DNA of 7,338 nt, from contig JAQBNV010000561.1 in NCBI GenBank assembly GCA_028288395.1, positions 1 to 7,338 of the forward strand. Reading direction: 5' to 3'. The position numbers were made by a program, and so were the translations under genes. The stretch comes from Adhaeribacter sp. (GTDB taxonomy: Bacteria > Bacteroidota > Bacteroidia > Cytophagales > Hymenobacteraceae). Under the pieces are notes generated by a model that saw only the letters and a program-made list of their open reading frames with translations, had not been told where the DNA came from and ran no database searches. This document shows, in pieces, positions 1 through 7,268 of this stretch. The first letter of the stretch is position 1. Every line of letters begins with the position of its first letter.

Positions 1-27
1 CATTATTTGTTAACCCCCGATAATCTT

Positions 28-3000
28 ATGATGAAAAGAACCTTACTGCTATTGTTTTGCCTTTTTACGGTAAACCTGCTTTTTGCACAGGATAATATTA
101 CCATAACAGGCAAGGTTACAGATGCTACTACCGGCGACCCACTGCCGGGTGCAACTGTACAAGTAAAAGGCACCACTTCTGGTGGCGTTGCCAATGTTTC
201 AGGATTCTATACCGTATCGGCGCCGGCTACCGGAACGCTGGTGTTTTCTTTTCTGGGGTTTTTAGACCAGGAAATAGCTATAAATAACCGCACTGTTATA
301 AATGTAGGTCTTGCTACGGATGCGAAGGCTTTAGAAGAAGTAGTAGTTATTGGTTATGGTACGGCTTCACGCAGAGACCTGACCGGATCAATTGCCACCG
401 TAAAAGGTAGTGAAGTTGCCGACCGGCCATCCGCTAACCCGATCTCCTCTATCCAGGGCAAAGTTGCCGGGGTGCAGATTGTAAATAACGGCCGGCCTGG
501 TGCTTCGCCGGATGTCCGGATTCGGGGAACCAACACAATTGGTAATGTGCAGCCTTTGTATGTAGTTGATGGTATTCTAAATGACAACATCAACTTTGTG
601 AACCCCGCCGATATTGAATCCATGGAAATTCTCAAAGATCCTTCTTCTCTGGCTATTTTCGGGGTAAGAGGTGCCAACGGGGTAATTGTAGTTACTACCA
701 AAAGAGCCAAAGCCGGTCAGGTTCAGGTCAATTTTAACTCTACGGTTGGGGTAAAAAATGTAGTTGACCGGATTGAATTAACCGATGCCGCACAGTTCCG
801 GCAGCTTTATGATGAGCAGTTGGTTAACCAGGGCAGTACCCCTTATAACTATACTAACTGGCAGGGCAACACCGACTGGCAAGATCAAATTTTTCAGAAA
901 GGTATGTTGAATTATAACAACTTAAGCCTGGCCAGTTCTACCGAGAAGAACCGCTTTTATATGGGCCTGGGTTATACCACCGAAGAAGGAATTATAAAGC
1001 ACGAAAAATATCAGAAAATGACGGTTAACCTGAGTGATGAGCTGCAGGTTTCCAAAGCGCTGAAATTTGGTTTTACTTTTAACGGCTACCGGGCCAAACT
1101 GCCACAGGAACGAAGTGTGGGCGGAGCTTTGCTGGCCGCACCTATCGCAGAACCATATAATGCCGAATGGGGTATGTACGGTACCTTGCCTAATTTTCAG
1201 CGGGCACAGGTCTGGAATCCTTTAGTAGATATTGAGTTGAGAAAGAACACCGCTATTAATTACGAATACCGGGCGGTGGGAAGTGTTTTTGGTGAGGTGA
1301 CCTTTTTAAAGGATTTCACTTTCCGGACTGCTTTGTTTGCCGATTATGGCTTTAACCAAGGGCGCAGTTATAGCCCAATTATTACCGTTTATAATCCTGA
1401 AATTGTAAATGCCGCTCCTATTGATTCCCTGGAACGTATTTCTTCGGTAAGTCAGAATCAAAATATATATACCAAGATCCAGAGCGATTACCTGCTGACT
1501 TATAAGAAAGCCTTCGGCGATCATGATCTGACAGTGCTAGGCGGTATCACATCTTACTTCAATTCTTTCGAAGGCGTTAATTCCAGCCGGAGACAGGGTG
1601 GCGGCCAGCCCATTCCGAATGATCCGCGCTTCTGGTATACCCAAATTGGCGATGTGGCTTCTACTACCGGTAGCGGAAGCGCCTGGGATCGGGCCACGCT
1701 TTCGTTCCTTTTCCGGACCCTGTATAATTATAAAAGCAAATATTTGTTAAATGCCTCTTTCCGCCGCGACGGTTCTTCGGCTTTCCCCAAGAATGGCGGT
1801 CGCTGGCAAAATTTTGGCGCCGTTGGTGCGGGCTGGATTATGAGTGAAGAAACTTTTATGGGTGGCCAGACTTTCCTGGATTATCTAAAACTAAAAGGCT
1901 CCTGGGGTATTTTGGGCAATCAGAATACCGGCGAAAACTACCGCTATCCTTATTACCCAACCCTTACGAGTGCTAATTCAGGCGTATTCGGCAACAATAT
2001 AATTCCGGCCCTGGAACCAGAATATATTCCTGATCCAAATTTACATTGGGAAACCGTGCGTTCCTGGGAGGTAGGAGCTGAGTTGGCCACTTTGAATAAC
2101 CGCCTGAGCGCTGAACTTACTTACTATAATAAGTTAACGAAGGATATTTTAACCTCCGTACCCGGCATTGCCGGCACCCGGCCGGGTTTAGGTAACCTGG
2201 GGGAAGTATCTAACAAAGGTTTCGAGTTATCAACTACCTGGAACGATAATATTGACAGCGACTGGTCTTACTCCATTAGCGGTAATCTAACCACTATTAA
2301 AAATGAAGTGCTTTCATTGGTGAACTCCGGCTATCGCATTGTGCAGGATCCATCCCGTACCGAAGCCGGCTATCCGATTGGTTATTTCTATGGCTACACC
2401 GCCAACGGTATTTATCAGACCAACGAGGAAATCCGGTTGTCGCCGGTTAATTCCCTGAACGAGGTAAGACCAGGTGATATTAAATTTAAAGATATCAATG
2501 GTGATAACGTAATCGATGAAAACGACCGATCGATGATTGGTAATCCTACCCCGGATTTTACTTACGGCGCGTCTTTTAATTTAAAATACAAGGGCTTCGA
2601 TTTTAATACCGACCTGATGGGCGTTTACGGCAATGAGATATTCCGCAACTTTAGCCGGGGTACTTTTGCCCAGTTCAATTATCCGGCTTACCGCCTGGAC
2701 CGTTGGCATGGGGTGGGAACCTCTAACTGGGAGCCTATTTTGCACACCGGCCGGGCTAATAATTACCTGATATCTTCTTACTACATCGAGGATGGTTCTT
2801 TTTTCCGGATCCGCAACATTCAACTGGGTTATAACTTCAATCCCGCCCTGCTTAGTGGTGCCCGGATCAAAGCTTTGCGCGTGTACGTGAATGCCCAGAA
2901 TGCATTTACCTTTAAACAGAACACCGGTTATACCCCAGAATTAGGCGGCAGCGCTACAACTTTTGGAGTAGATAATGGAACCTATCCGGTTCCGGCCATT

Positions 3001-3030
3001 TATACCTTTGGGGTAAACGTTAATTTCTAA
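28..3030 (+). CDS. SusC/RagA-family TonB-linked outer-membrane transporter
   Basis: This predicted 22-strand outer-membrane barrel imports oligosaccharides using TonB/ExbBD energy, capped by its SusD partner. From the ATG at 28 it is 1000 aa, typical for SusC. Residues 1-20 form a signal peptide (basic MKR, Leu-rich core, likely cleavage LLFA|Q). Residues 24-102 are a carboxypeptidase-regulatory-like domain (ITGKVTD, PLPGATV, SGFYTV). Residues 103-111 (EEVVVIGYG) are the TonB-box-like segment. The plug at about 112-225 carries VVDGI (179-183), ILKDPSS (201-207) and RGANGVIVVTTK (214-225). The barrel follows and ends in a terminal Phe. An EF-hand-like acidic loop, DINGDNVIDENDR (822-834), is common in the family. 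There is no STN domain, so no sign of FecA-type sigma signalling. ATG at 31 or TTG at 7 are alternative starts; the frame stays open to the left edge, but the signal peptide favours 28 or 31. The substrate is inferred only from the neighbouring glycosidase. Confidence 0.96.
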   Translation: MMKRTLLLLFCLFTVNLLFAQDNITITGKVTDATTGDPLPGATVQVKGTTSGGVANVSGFYTVSAPATGTLVFSFLGFLDQEIAINNRTVINVGLATDAKALEEVVVIGYGTASRRDLTGSIATVKGSEVADRPSANPISSIQGKVAGVQIVNNGRPGASPDVRIRGTNTIGNVQPLYVVDGILNDNINFVNPADIESMEILKDPSSLAIFGVRGANGVIVVTTKRAKAGQVQVNFNSTVGVKNVVDRIELTDAAQFRQLYDEQLVNQGSTPYNYTNWQGNTDWQDQIFQKGMLNYNNLSLASSTEKNRFYMGLGYTTEEGIIKHEKYQKMTVNLSDELQVSKALKFGFTFNGYRAKLPQERSVGGALLAAPIAEPYNAEWGMYGTLPNFQRAQVWNPLVDIELRKNTAINYEYRAVGSVFGEVTFLKDFTFRTALFADYGFNQGRSYSPIITVYNPEIVNAAPIDSLERISSVSQNQNIYTKIQSDYLLTYKKAFGDHDLTVLGGITSYFNSFEGVNSSRRQGGGQPIPNDPRFWYTQIGDVASTTGSGSAWDRATLSFLFRTLYNYKSKYLLNASFRRDGSSAFPKNGGRWQNFGAVGAGWIMSEETFMGGQTFLDYLKLKGSWGILGNQNTGENYRYPYYPTLTSANSGVFGNNIIPALEPEYIPDPNLHWETVRSWEVGAELATLNNRLSAELTYYNKLTKDILTSVPGIAGTRPGLGNLGEVSNKGFELSTTWNDNIDSDWSYSISGNLTTIKNEVLSLVNSGYRIVQDPSRTEAGYPIGYFYGYTANGIYQTNEEIRLSPVNSLNEVRPGDIKFKDINGDNVIDENDRSMIGNPTPDFTYGASFNLKYKGFDFNTDLMGVYGNEIFRNFSRGTFAQFNYPAYRLDRWHGVGTSNWEPILHTGRANNYLISSYYIEDGSFFRIRNIQLGYNFNPALLSGARIKALRVYVNAQNAFTFKQNTGYTPELGGSATTFGVDNGTYPVPAIYTFGVNVNF

Positions 3031-3050
3031 TTCAGAAAAGCAACAGACTT

Positions 3051-4547
3051 ATGAATAATTTATTTAAGATAAAATCGCGGGTAATACTAACCGCGCTTAG
3101 TTTTACCCTCGCCTTGTCGGGGTGCGAAGACTTTTTGGAACGCAAACCCCTGGGGCAATATACAGCCGACGATTTAACCAGCGGTTCTTTCGAAGGTCAG
3201 GTTTTTGCGGCTTATGCTGGTCTGCGCAATAGTGGCGTTAGCGGCTTGCCTTACGTAGCTGTCCACAATATTCGTTCCGATGATGCTGTTAAGGGCAGTT
3301 CGGTCAGCGATGGCATTGATGCGGAAAACATCTTTGATAATTTCCAATATTCCAAAGATTTCTGGCTGATTAATAACTACTGGACCGGGCATTATAACCT
3401 GATTTCCCTAACAAATAATGTTATTACGGCGGTGGATGAAGTGGCTAATCCCGATCAGGCTACTTTAGTAAACCGGGCCGAAGCTAAGTTTTTGCGGGCT
3501 TATGCTTATTTTAACCTTGTCCGCTCTTTTGGCGAAGTACCTAAAATTGATTTCAGAATTACCGAGCAATCCCAAGCCAATGTGCGCAAATCAACGGTGG
3601 CCGAAATTTATGCCTTAATTGATGCTGACTTGCAGGAAGCCGCAGGTGTTTTGCCCATTTCCTGGGATGTACGTTTTTCTGGACGCGTAACCCAAAAAGC
3701 CGCCAAAGCCCTGCAGGCAAAAACATTCCTGTACCGGCAGAATTGGTCTGGGGCTTTATCGGCCGCAGAGGCTGTAATCGGTAACATGACCAGCCTGAGC
3801 ACCCCTTATCAGCGGATTTTTACGGAAGAAGGTGAGAATTCAGCGGAGTCTATTTTTGAAATTCAGGCCGTTTATACCCAAACCCTAAATAACCTGGGAG
3901 TGGAGTACGCCCAGGTGCAGGGCGTAAGAGGTGCGGGTGCTTGGGATTTAGGCTGGGGCTGGAACACGCCCACCCAATCGTTGGCGGCCGCTTTTGAACC
4001 CGGTGATCCCCGGAAAGATGCCACCTTGCTTTATTCCGGCCAGGTAAACCCGCCCTATAACGAAAATGTACCGCCACCAACACCCGATGTTCCCCGGCCA
4101 TACTGGAACAAGAAAGTTTACACCAATCCATCCGTGCGGCAAGCTACTAACAGCCGGTTCGGGCAATGGTTAAATGTGCGCATCCTACGTTACGGCGATG
4201 TGGTACTGATGGCTGCGGAAGCCGCTAATGAATTAGGCAGAACAGCAGATGCTTTAAAATACCTCGAAATGGTTAGGGCCCGGGCCCGGGGTGGTAATGC
4301 TGCCATTCTGCCGCGGATAACCACCACTAACCAGGCCGGATTACGGGATGCCATTCGCCACGAAAGAAGGGTGGAATTAGGAATGGAAAACGAACGTTTC
4401 TTTGATTTGGTGAGATGGGGTATTGCCCAACAGGTATTTCAAACCGCTGGCCAAACCGGATATCAGCCCAGGAACCGTTACCTGCCTATTCCACAACCCG
4501 AAATTGACCGTTCCAATGGAGTGTTGGTGCAAAATCCGGAATATTAA
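3051..4547 (+). CDS. SusD/RagB-family surface glycan-binding lipoprotein
   Basis: This is the partner of the upstream SusC-like transporter: a mostly helical, TPR-containing outer-membrane lipoprotein that binds glycan and acts as a lid over the barrel. The 498 aa length is usual for the family. A signal peptide runs to the lipobox LSGC, with lipidated Cys25. It is followed by Glu-Asp, the kind of acidic residues that promote surface export of Bacteroidota lipoproteins. The SusD-like N-terminal domain contains the hallmark helix AEAKFLRAYAYFNLVRSFG (143-161). The SusD/RagB C-terminal domain contains a TPR-like helix (YGDVVLMAAEAANELG), the signature RHERRVELGMENERFFDLVR (436-455), and the closing segment NRYLPIPQPEID near the end. 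It starts 20 nt after the SusC-like stop codon with no terminator between them, so co-transcription is expected. Family assignment is very secure; the ligand is not readable from the sequence. Confidence 0.96.
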   Translation: MNNLFKIKSRVILTALSFTLALSGCEDFLERKPLGQYTADDLTSGSFEGQVFAAYAGLRNSGVSGLPYVAVHNIRSDDAVKGSSVSDGIDAENIFDNFQYSKDFWLINNYWTGHYNLISLTNNVITAVDEVANPDQATLVNRAEAKFLRAYAYFNLVRSFGEVPKIDFRITEQSQANVRKSTVAEIYALIDADLQEAAGVLPISWDVRFSGRVTQKAAKALQAKTFLYRQNWSGALSAAEAVIGNMTSLSTPYQRIFTEEGENSAESIFEIQAVYTQTLNNLGVEYAQVQGVRGAGAWDLGWGWNTPTQSLAAAFEPGDPRKDATLLYSGQVNPPYNENVPPPTPDVPRPYWNKKVYTNPSVRQATNSRFGQWLNVRILRYGDVVLMAAEAANELGRTADALKYLEMVRARARGGNAAILPRITTTNQAGLRDAIRHERRVELGMENERFFDLVRWGIAQQVFQTAGQTGYQPRNRYLPIPQPEIDRSNGVLVQNPEY

Positions 4548-4597
4548 TCCTGGTGTTAAAATAATTGTATAAAACCTGAATGTAATAAACTTTTTAT

Positions 4598-5437
4598 ATG
4601 AAGAACAACATTATTTATTTAATGCTGGCCCTTTTCTTAAGTGCCCTCATGGGGGGCGGTACTCTGACTTCATGTCAGAAAATGGAAAGGCCCGAGCTAA
4701 TAATTATTCCGGATGATACCGCCCGGCTAAATGGTCCCCTGCAAAGATATTTTGCTTTTGAAAACAGTGTTATTGATAGCATTCACGATGTTAAAGGTAC
4801 AGCTACCGGTATTACTTACGTGGACGGTGTTAGGAACAAAGCCATTAAAGGATCCGCTACCGGCCAGGTTGAGTATGCTTCGGCTGGAAAGATGGCCGAC
4901 ATGGAAAGTTTTACAGTAGCCTTCTGGATGAACACCGAAAAACACAAAGGTGGTGCCCAAAGTGTTTTTATGCTATCCAACACCGACGACTTCTGGGGTA
5001 ATATGTTCCTAATGCTGGAAGGAAACGAGAGCCCAACCGATAATTCGATGCTGGCTAAGTTCAACTTTGCCGGCCAGTGGATTGAATTTAACGGCAATAA
5101 TGGCCTGAACCGCTTGCCGGATATGTACGGAAAGTGGCATCATCTGGCTTGTTCTTACGATGGCAAGACTTCCAAGTTTTCGGCTTACCTCGATGGCGCC
5201 AAACTAAATCTGCCGGCCAGCGCTACCGACCGGAAAAATGGTACTGCCCCGCTGGGGCCTCTGAAATTTAAAAATGTATCCAAATTTGTTATTGGCGGTT
5301 TTCAGCAACACGTAGGAATTAAGCCGCCGGCTGATGAATGGATGCTGCATTACACCGGTATGCTGGATCAGTTCCGAGTTTATACCAAAGCCCTTACCGA
5401 TAACGAAATAAATGCTTTATACACCGGCAAGAAATAA
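4598..5437 (+). CDS. LamG/concanavalin-A-like domain lipoprotein, putative surface glycan-binding protein
   Basis: This is a 279-aa lipoprotein, probably outer-membrane anchored, that likely binds the glycan imported by the adjacent SusC/SusD pair. Its signal peptide ends in the lipobox LTSC (Cys26), followed by QKME. A short linker leads to one LamG_3-type jelly-roll domain from about residue 45 to 277. Recognisable pieces are MESFTVAFWMNT (102-113), GKWHHLACSYDG (178-189), SAYLDGAKL (195-203) and the closing GMLDQFRVYTKALTDNEI (254-271), which is the standard end of this fold. No catalytic module is apparent. It begins 50 nt after the SusD-like stop, with no hairpin in the gap, and a strong terminator-like hairpin follows it, so it is probably the last gene of a three-gene transcript. 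It sits where SusE/SusF-type binding proteins usually lie but shows no resemblance to them. The domain call is firm; the glycan-binding role is inferred from position and could instead be structural. Confidence 0.88.
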   Translation: MKNNIIYLMLALFLSALMGGGTLTSCQKMERPELIIIPDDTARLNGPLQRYFAFENSVIDSIHDVKGTATGITYVDGVRNKAIKGSATGQVEYASAGKMADMESFTVAFWMNTEKHKGGAQSVFMLSNTDDFWGNMFLMLEGNESPTDNSMLAKFNFAGQWIEFNGNNGLNRLPDMYGKWHHLACSYDGKTSKFSAYLDGAKLNLPASATDRKNGTAPLGPLKFKNVSKFVIGGFQQHVGIKPPADEWMLHYTGMLDQFRVYTKALTDNEINALYTGKK

Positions 5438-5455
5438 CTTGCCAAACTGCTTATT

Positions 5456-5503
5456 TAAAGGGGGATACCTGTTCTGGACCAGAGCAGCCCCCCTTTATTA
5501 TTT
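5456..5503 (+). terminator. Intrinsic-terminator-like hairpin after the LamG gene
   Basis: The hairpin begins 18 nt past the LamG stop codon. The outer stem TAAAGGGGG (5456-5464) pairs with CCCCCTTTA (5489-5497), nine base pairs. After a small asymmetric internal loop, an inner stem CTGTTCTG (5469-5476) pairs with CAGAGCAG (5480-5487), eight pairs including one G-U, closed by a three-base loop. The T-rich run TTTATTATTT at the 3' side completes the picture of a rho-independent terminator. It probably ends, or partly attenuates, transcription from the SusC/SusD/LamG unit before the glycosidase gene. Confidence 0.85.
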
Positions 5504-5506
5504 AAT

Positions 5507-5546
5507 TAATACCAGTAATACCAGAATATTCTTTCTGCTGGGTATT
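5507..5546. repeat. 9-bp tandem repeat with degenerate inverted copy
   Basis: TAATACCAG occurs twice in direct tandem (5507-5515 and 5516-5524). A near reverse complement, CTGGGTATT (5538-5546), follows with one extra G. The second repeat and the inverted copy could pair into a short stem (8 bp with a one-base bulge, 13-nt loop), followed by the T-rich TTAGTTTTCTT. It lies between the terminator and the start codon of the glycosidase gene, so an operator, an RNA structure in the leader, or chance are all possible. The repeat is seen directly; the function is unknown. Confidence 0.5.
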
Positions 5547-5562
5547 TAGTTTTCTTATCCTA

Positions 5563-7224
5563 ATGAACAACCGAGTAGTTATACGTTTTATATGCTGGGC
5601 AGGCCTGCTTTTTTATTCCTGTAAAAAGGAAGAAAGTTCTGCGGTTCCAGCTTCTTCTTTCGATTATACCTCGGTTACGGTAAATGGCCTAAATAGCGGC
5701 TTTGTCTATAAAAACGTTAATCTAAACCCGGTTTTAAAATTTGTTTTTTCGGAGCCGGTCGATAAGAGTTCTGTAGCCAAGAGTTTTAGCTTTAAAGATG
5801 ATGCGGGAACAGCAGTGTCTTTTCGGGTTGGGTATGCGGACGCAAATAAAACGGTGGAAATTCAACCCGTAAATCTGCTGGCTGCTTTTTCTGGCTATAC
5901 GGTTAGCGTCACCAATGCCCTGGTAGCGGAGTCGCAGGTTAAACTCAAAATACCGCTGCTGATCACCCTGCAAACCGGTGCCGATGACACCGATAAATTC
6001 CCCCGAATTTCGGATGAAGAATTATTGACCTTGGTGCAAAGGCAAACTTTTAAATATTTCTGGGACTTTGGCCATCCGGTCAGTGGTTTAGCCCGGGAAA
6101 GAAATACATCGGGTAATACCGTTACCTCCGGCGGGTCTGGGTTTGGCATCATGGCGCTGGTTACCGGGGTTCACCGGGGTTTTATCAGTCGCGCCGAAGG
6201 TCTGGCCCGGATGCAGGTAATAGTTGATTTCCTGCAAAATAAAGCCCAGCGTTTTTACGGTGCTTACCCACACTGGTTAGATGGCAATACGGGCAAGGCA
6301 TTAGCCTTCAGTACCAAAGACAATGGCGCCGACCTGGTAGAAACAGCTTTACTGATGCAGGGCCTTTTAACGGCCCGGCAATATTTTAATACCGCCAATG
6401 CCTCCGAAACTGCATTGAGGAATAATATTACCACCATTTTTAAGGGAGTAGAATGGGATTGGTTCCACAAAGACATTAGCAACACCCTGTACTGGCACTG
6501 GAGTCCGGATTTTGCCTGGGATATGAATATGCCCATCCGGGGCTGGAATGAGAGTTTGATTACTTATGTGCTGGCCGCTGCTTCACCCACCCATACCATA
6601 CCTAAAACTGTGTACGACAACGGCTGGGCAAACAATGGCGGCATGCGCAATGGTAACACTTATTATGGGGTAAATTTGCCGCTGGGTCCCGAGCTGGGCG
6701 GACCATTATTTTTTGCACATTATTCTTTTTTAGGCCTTAACCCCAATGGTTTGACCGATGCTTTTGCTAATTACGAAGTGCAAAACCGGGCGCACGCCTT
6801 AATAAACTATAATTACTGCAAAGCCAACCCCAAGGCATTTTATGGGTACAGCGAAGATTGCTGGGGCTTAACCGCCAGCGACATTCAGAACGGCTATACC
6901 GCCAGTTCGCCTACCAACGATCGGGGCTACATTGCCCCTACGGCGGCACTTTCTTCTTTCCCTTATTCCCCAAAAGAATCTATGCAGGCGCTGCATTTCT
7001 TTTACTACAAGCTGGGCGATAAAATCTGGAAAGAATATGGCTTTGTAGATTCCTTTTCTTTACACGATAAATGGTTTGCCGATTCATTCCTGGCCATAGA
7101 CCAGGGGCCAATTATTATCATGATCGAAAACCACCGGAGCGGCCTGCTGTGGGATTTATTTATGAGCGCCCCCGAAGTAAAAAGTGGTTTAAAAAAACTA
7201 GGCTTTTCGGGCCCTAATATTTAG
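5563..7224 (+). CDS. GH144-like ('glucoamylase' family, PF10091) lipoprotein with N-terminal Ig-like domain; probable endo-beta-1,2-glucanase
   Basis: This 553-aa lipoprotein probably hydrolyses beta-1,2-glucan to short sophoro-oligosaccharides at the cell surface or in the periplasm. The signal peptide ends at Cys20 (LFYSC), followed by KKEE, a charged stretch like Bacteroidota surface-export signals. Residues about 33-137 look like a Big_5/Ig-like beta-sandwich (LKFVFSEPVD, FSFKDDAG, GYTVSVTNAL). The catalytic (alpha/alpha)6-type domain spans about 150-548. Family landmarks are RQTFKYFWDF (160-169), GLARERN (175-181), GFGIMAL (193-199), DNGADLVETA (253-262), HWSPDFAWDMNMPIRGWNES (312-331), YSEDCWGLTASD (429-440), APTAALSSFPYSPKES (458-473) and DQGPIIIMIENHRSG (513-527). 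Candidate catalytic or key residues are D253, D257 and E330. Many pipelines call such proteins 'glucoamylase', but characterised GH144 members (e.g. from Chitinophaga pinensis) act on beta-1,2-glucan. Family confidence is high; substrate is inferred from family. Confidence 0.9.
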   Translation: MNNRVVIRFICWAGLLFYSCKKEESSAVPASSFDYTSVTVNGLNSGFVYKNVNLNPVLKFVFSEPVDKSSVAKSFSFKDDAGTAVSFRVGYADANKTVEIQPVNLLAAFSGYTVSVTNALVAESQVKLKIPLLITLQTGADDTDKFPRISDEELLTLVQRQTFKYFWDFGHPVSGLARERNTSGNTVTSGGSGFGIMALVTGVHRGFISRAEGLARMQVIVDFLQNKAQRFYGAYPHWLDGNTGKALAFSTKDNGADLVETALLMQGLLTARQYFNTANASETALRNNITTIFKGVEWDWFHKDISNTLYWHWSPDFAWDMNMPIRGWNESLITYVLAAASPTHTIPKTVYDNGWANNGGMRNGNTYYGVNLPLGPELGGPLFFAHYSFLGLNPNGLTDAFANYEVQNRAHALINYNYCKANPKAFYGYSEDCWGLTASDIQNGYTASSPTNDRGYIAPTAALSSFPYSPKESMQALHFFYYKLGDKIWKEYGFVDSFSLHDKWFADSFLAIDQGPIIIMIENHRSGLLWDLFMSAPEVKSGLKKLGFSGPNI

Positions 7225-7268
7225 GGGCAAAGCACCCGGTAGTTTTAAATTTTAAAATCAAATACGCT

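Noticed and set aside
7..30. TTG start at 7 for the SusC-like gene, or a Bacteroidota promoter element near ATTATTTG (2-9).
   Set aside because: The signal peptide fits best from the ATG at 28 or 31. The upstream bases only partly match TAnnTTTG, and no -33 element can be examined because the window begins there.
3850..4166. Long overlapping minus-strand reading frames opposite the SusD-like gene, and others elsewhere.
   Set aside because: They lie entirely antisense to well-supported conserved genes, have no recognisable domains or signal peptides, and are expected by chance at this GC content.
4275..4290. GC-rich palindrome GGGCCCGGGCCC inside the SusD-like gene.
   Set aside because: It is explained by consecutive Ala-Arg codons (gcc cgg gcc cgg) in a conserved coding region, so chance palindromy is the simplest reading.
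5547..5554. TAGTTTTC resembling the Bacteroidota -7 promoter element TAnnTTTG upstream of the glycosidase gene.
   Set aside because: The last base does not match, no TTG is found at the expected -33 spacing, and initiation from it would leave almost no leader before the ATG at 5563.
7243..7257. Inverted repeat TTTTAAA-T-TTTAAAA between the glycosidase and the last gene.
   Set aside because: It is short, purely AT, and has a one-base centre, so it cannot form a stable hairpin without losing pairs. Such sequence is common in AT-rich Bacteroidota spacers.
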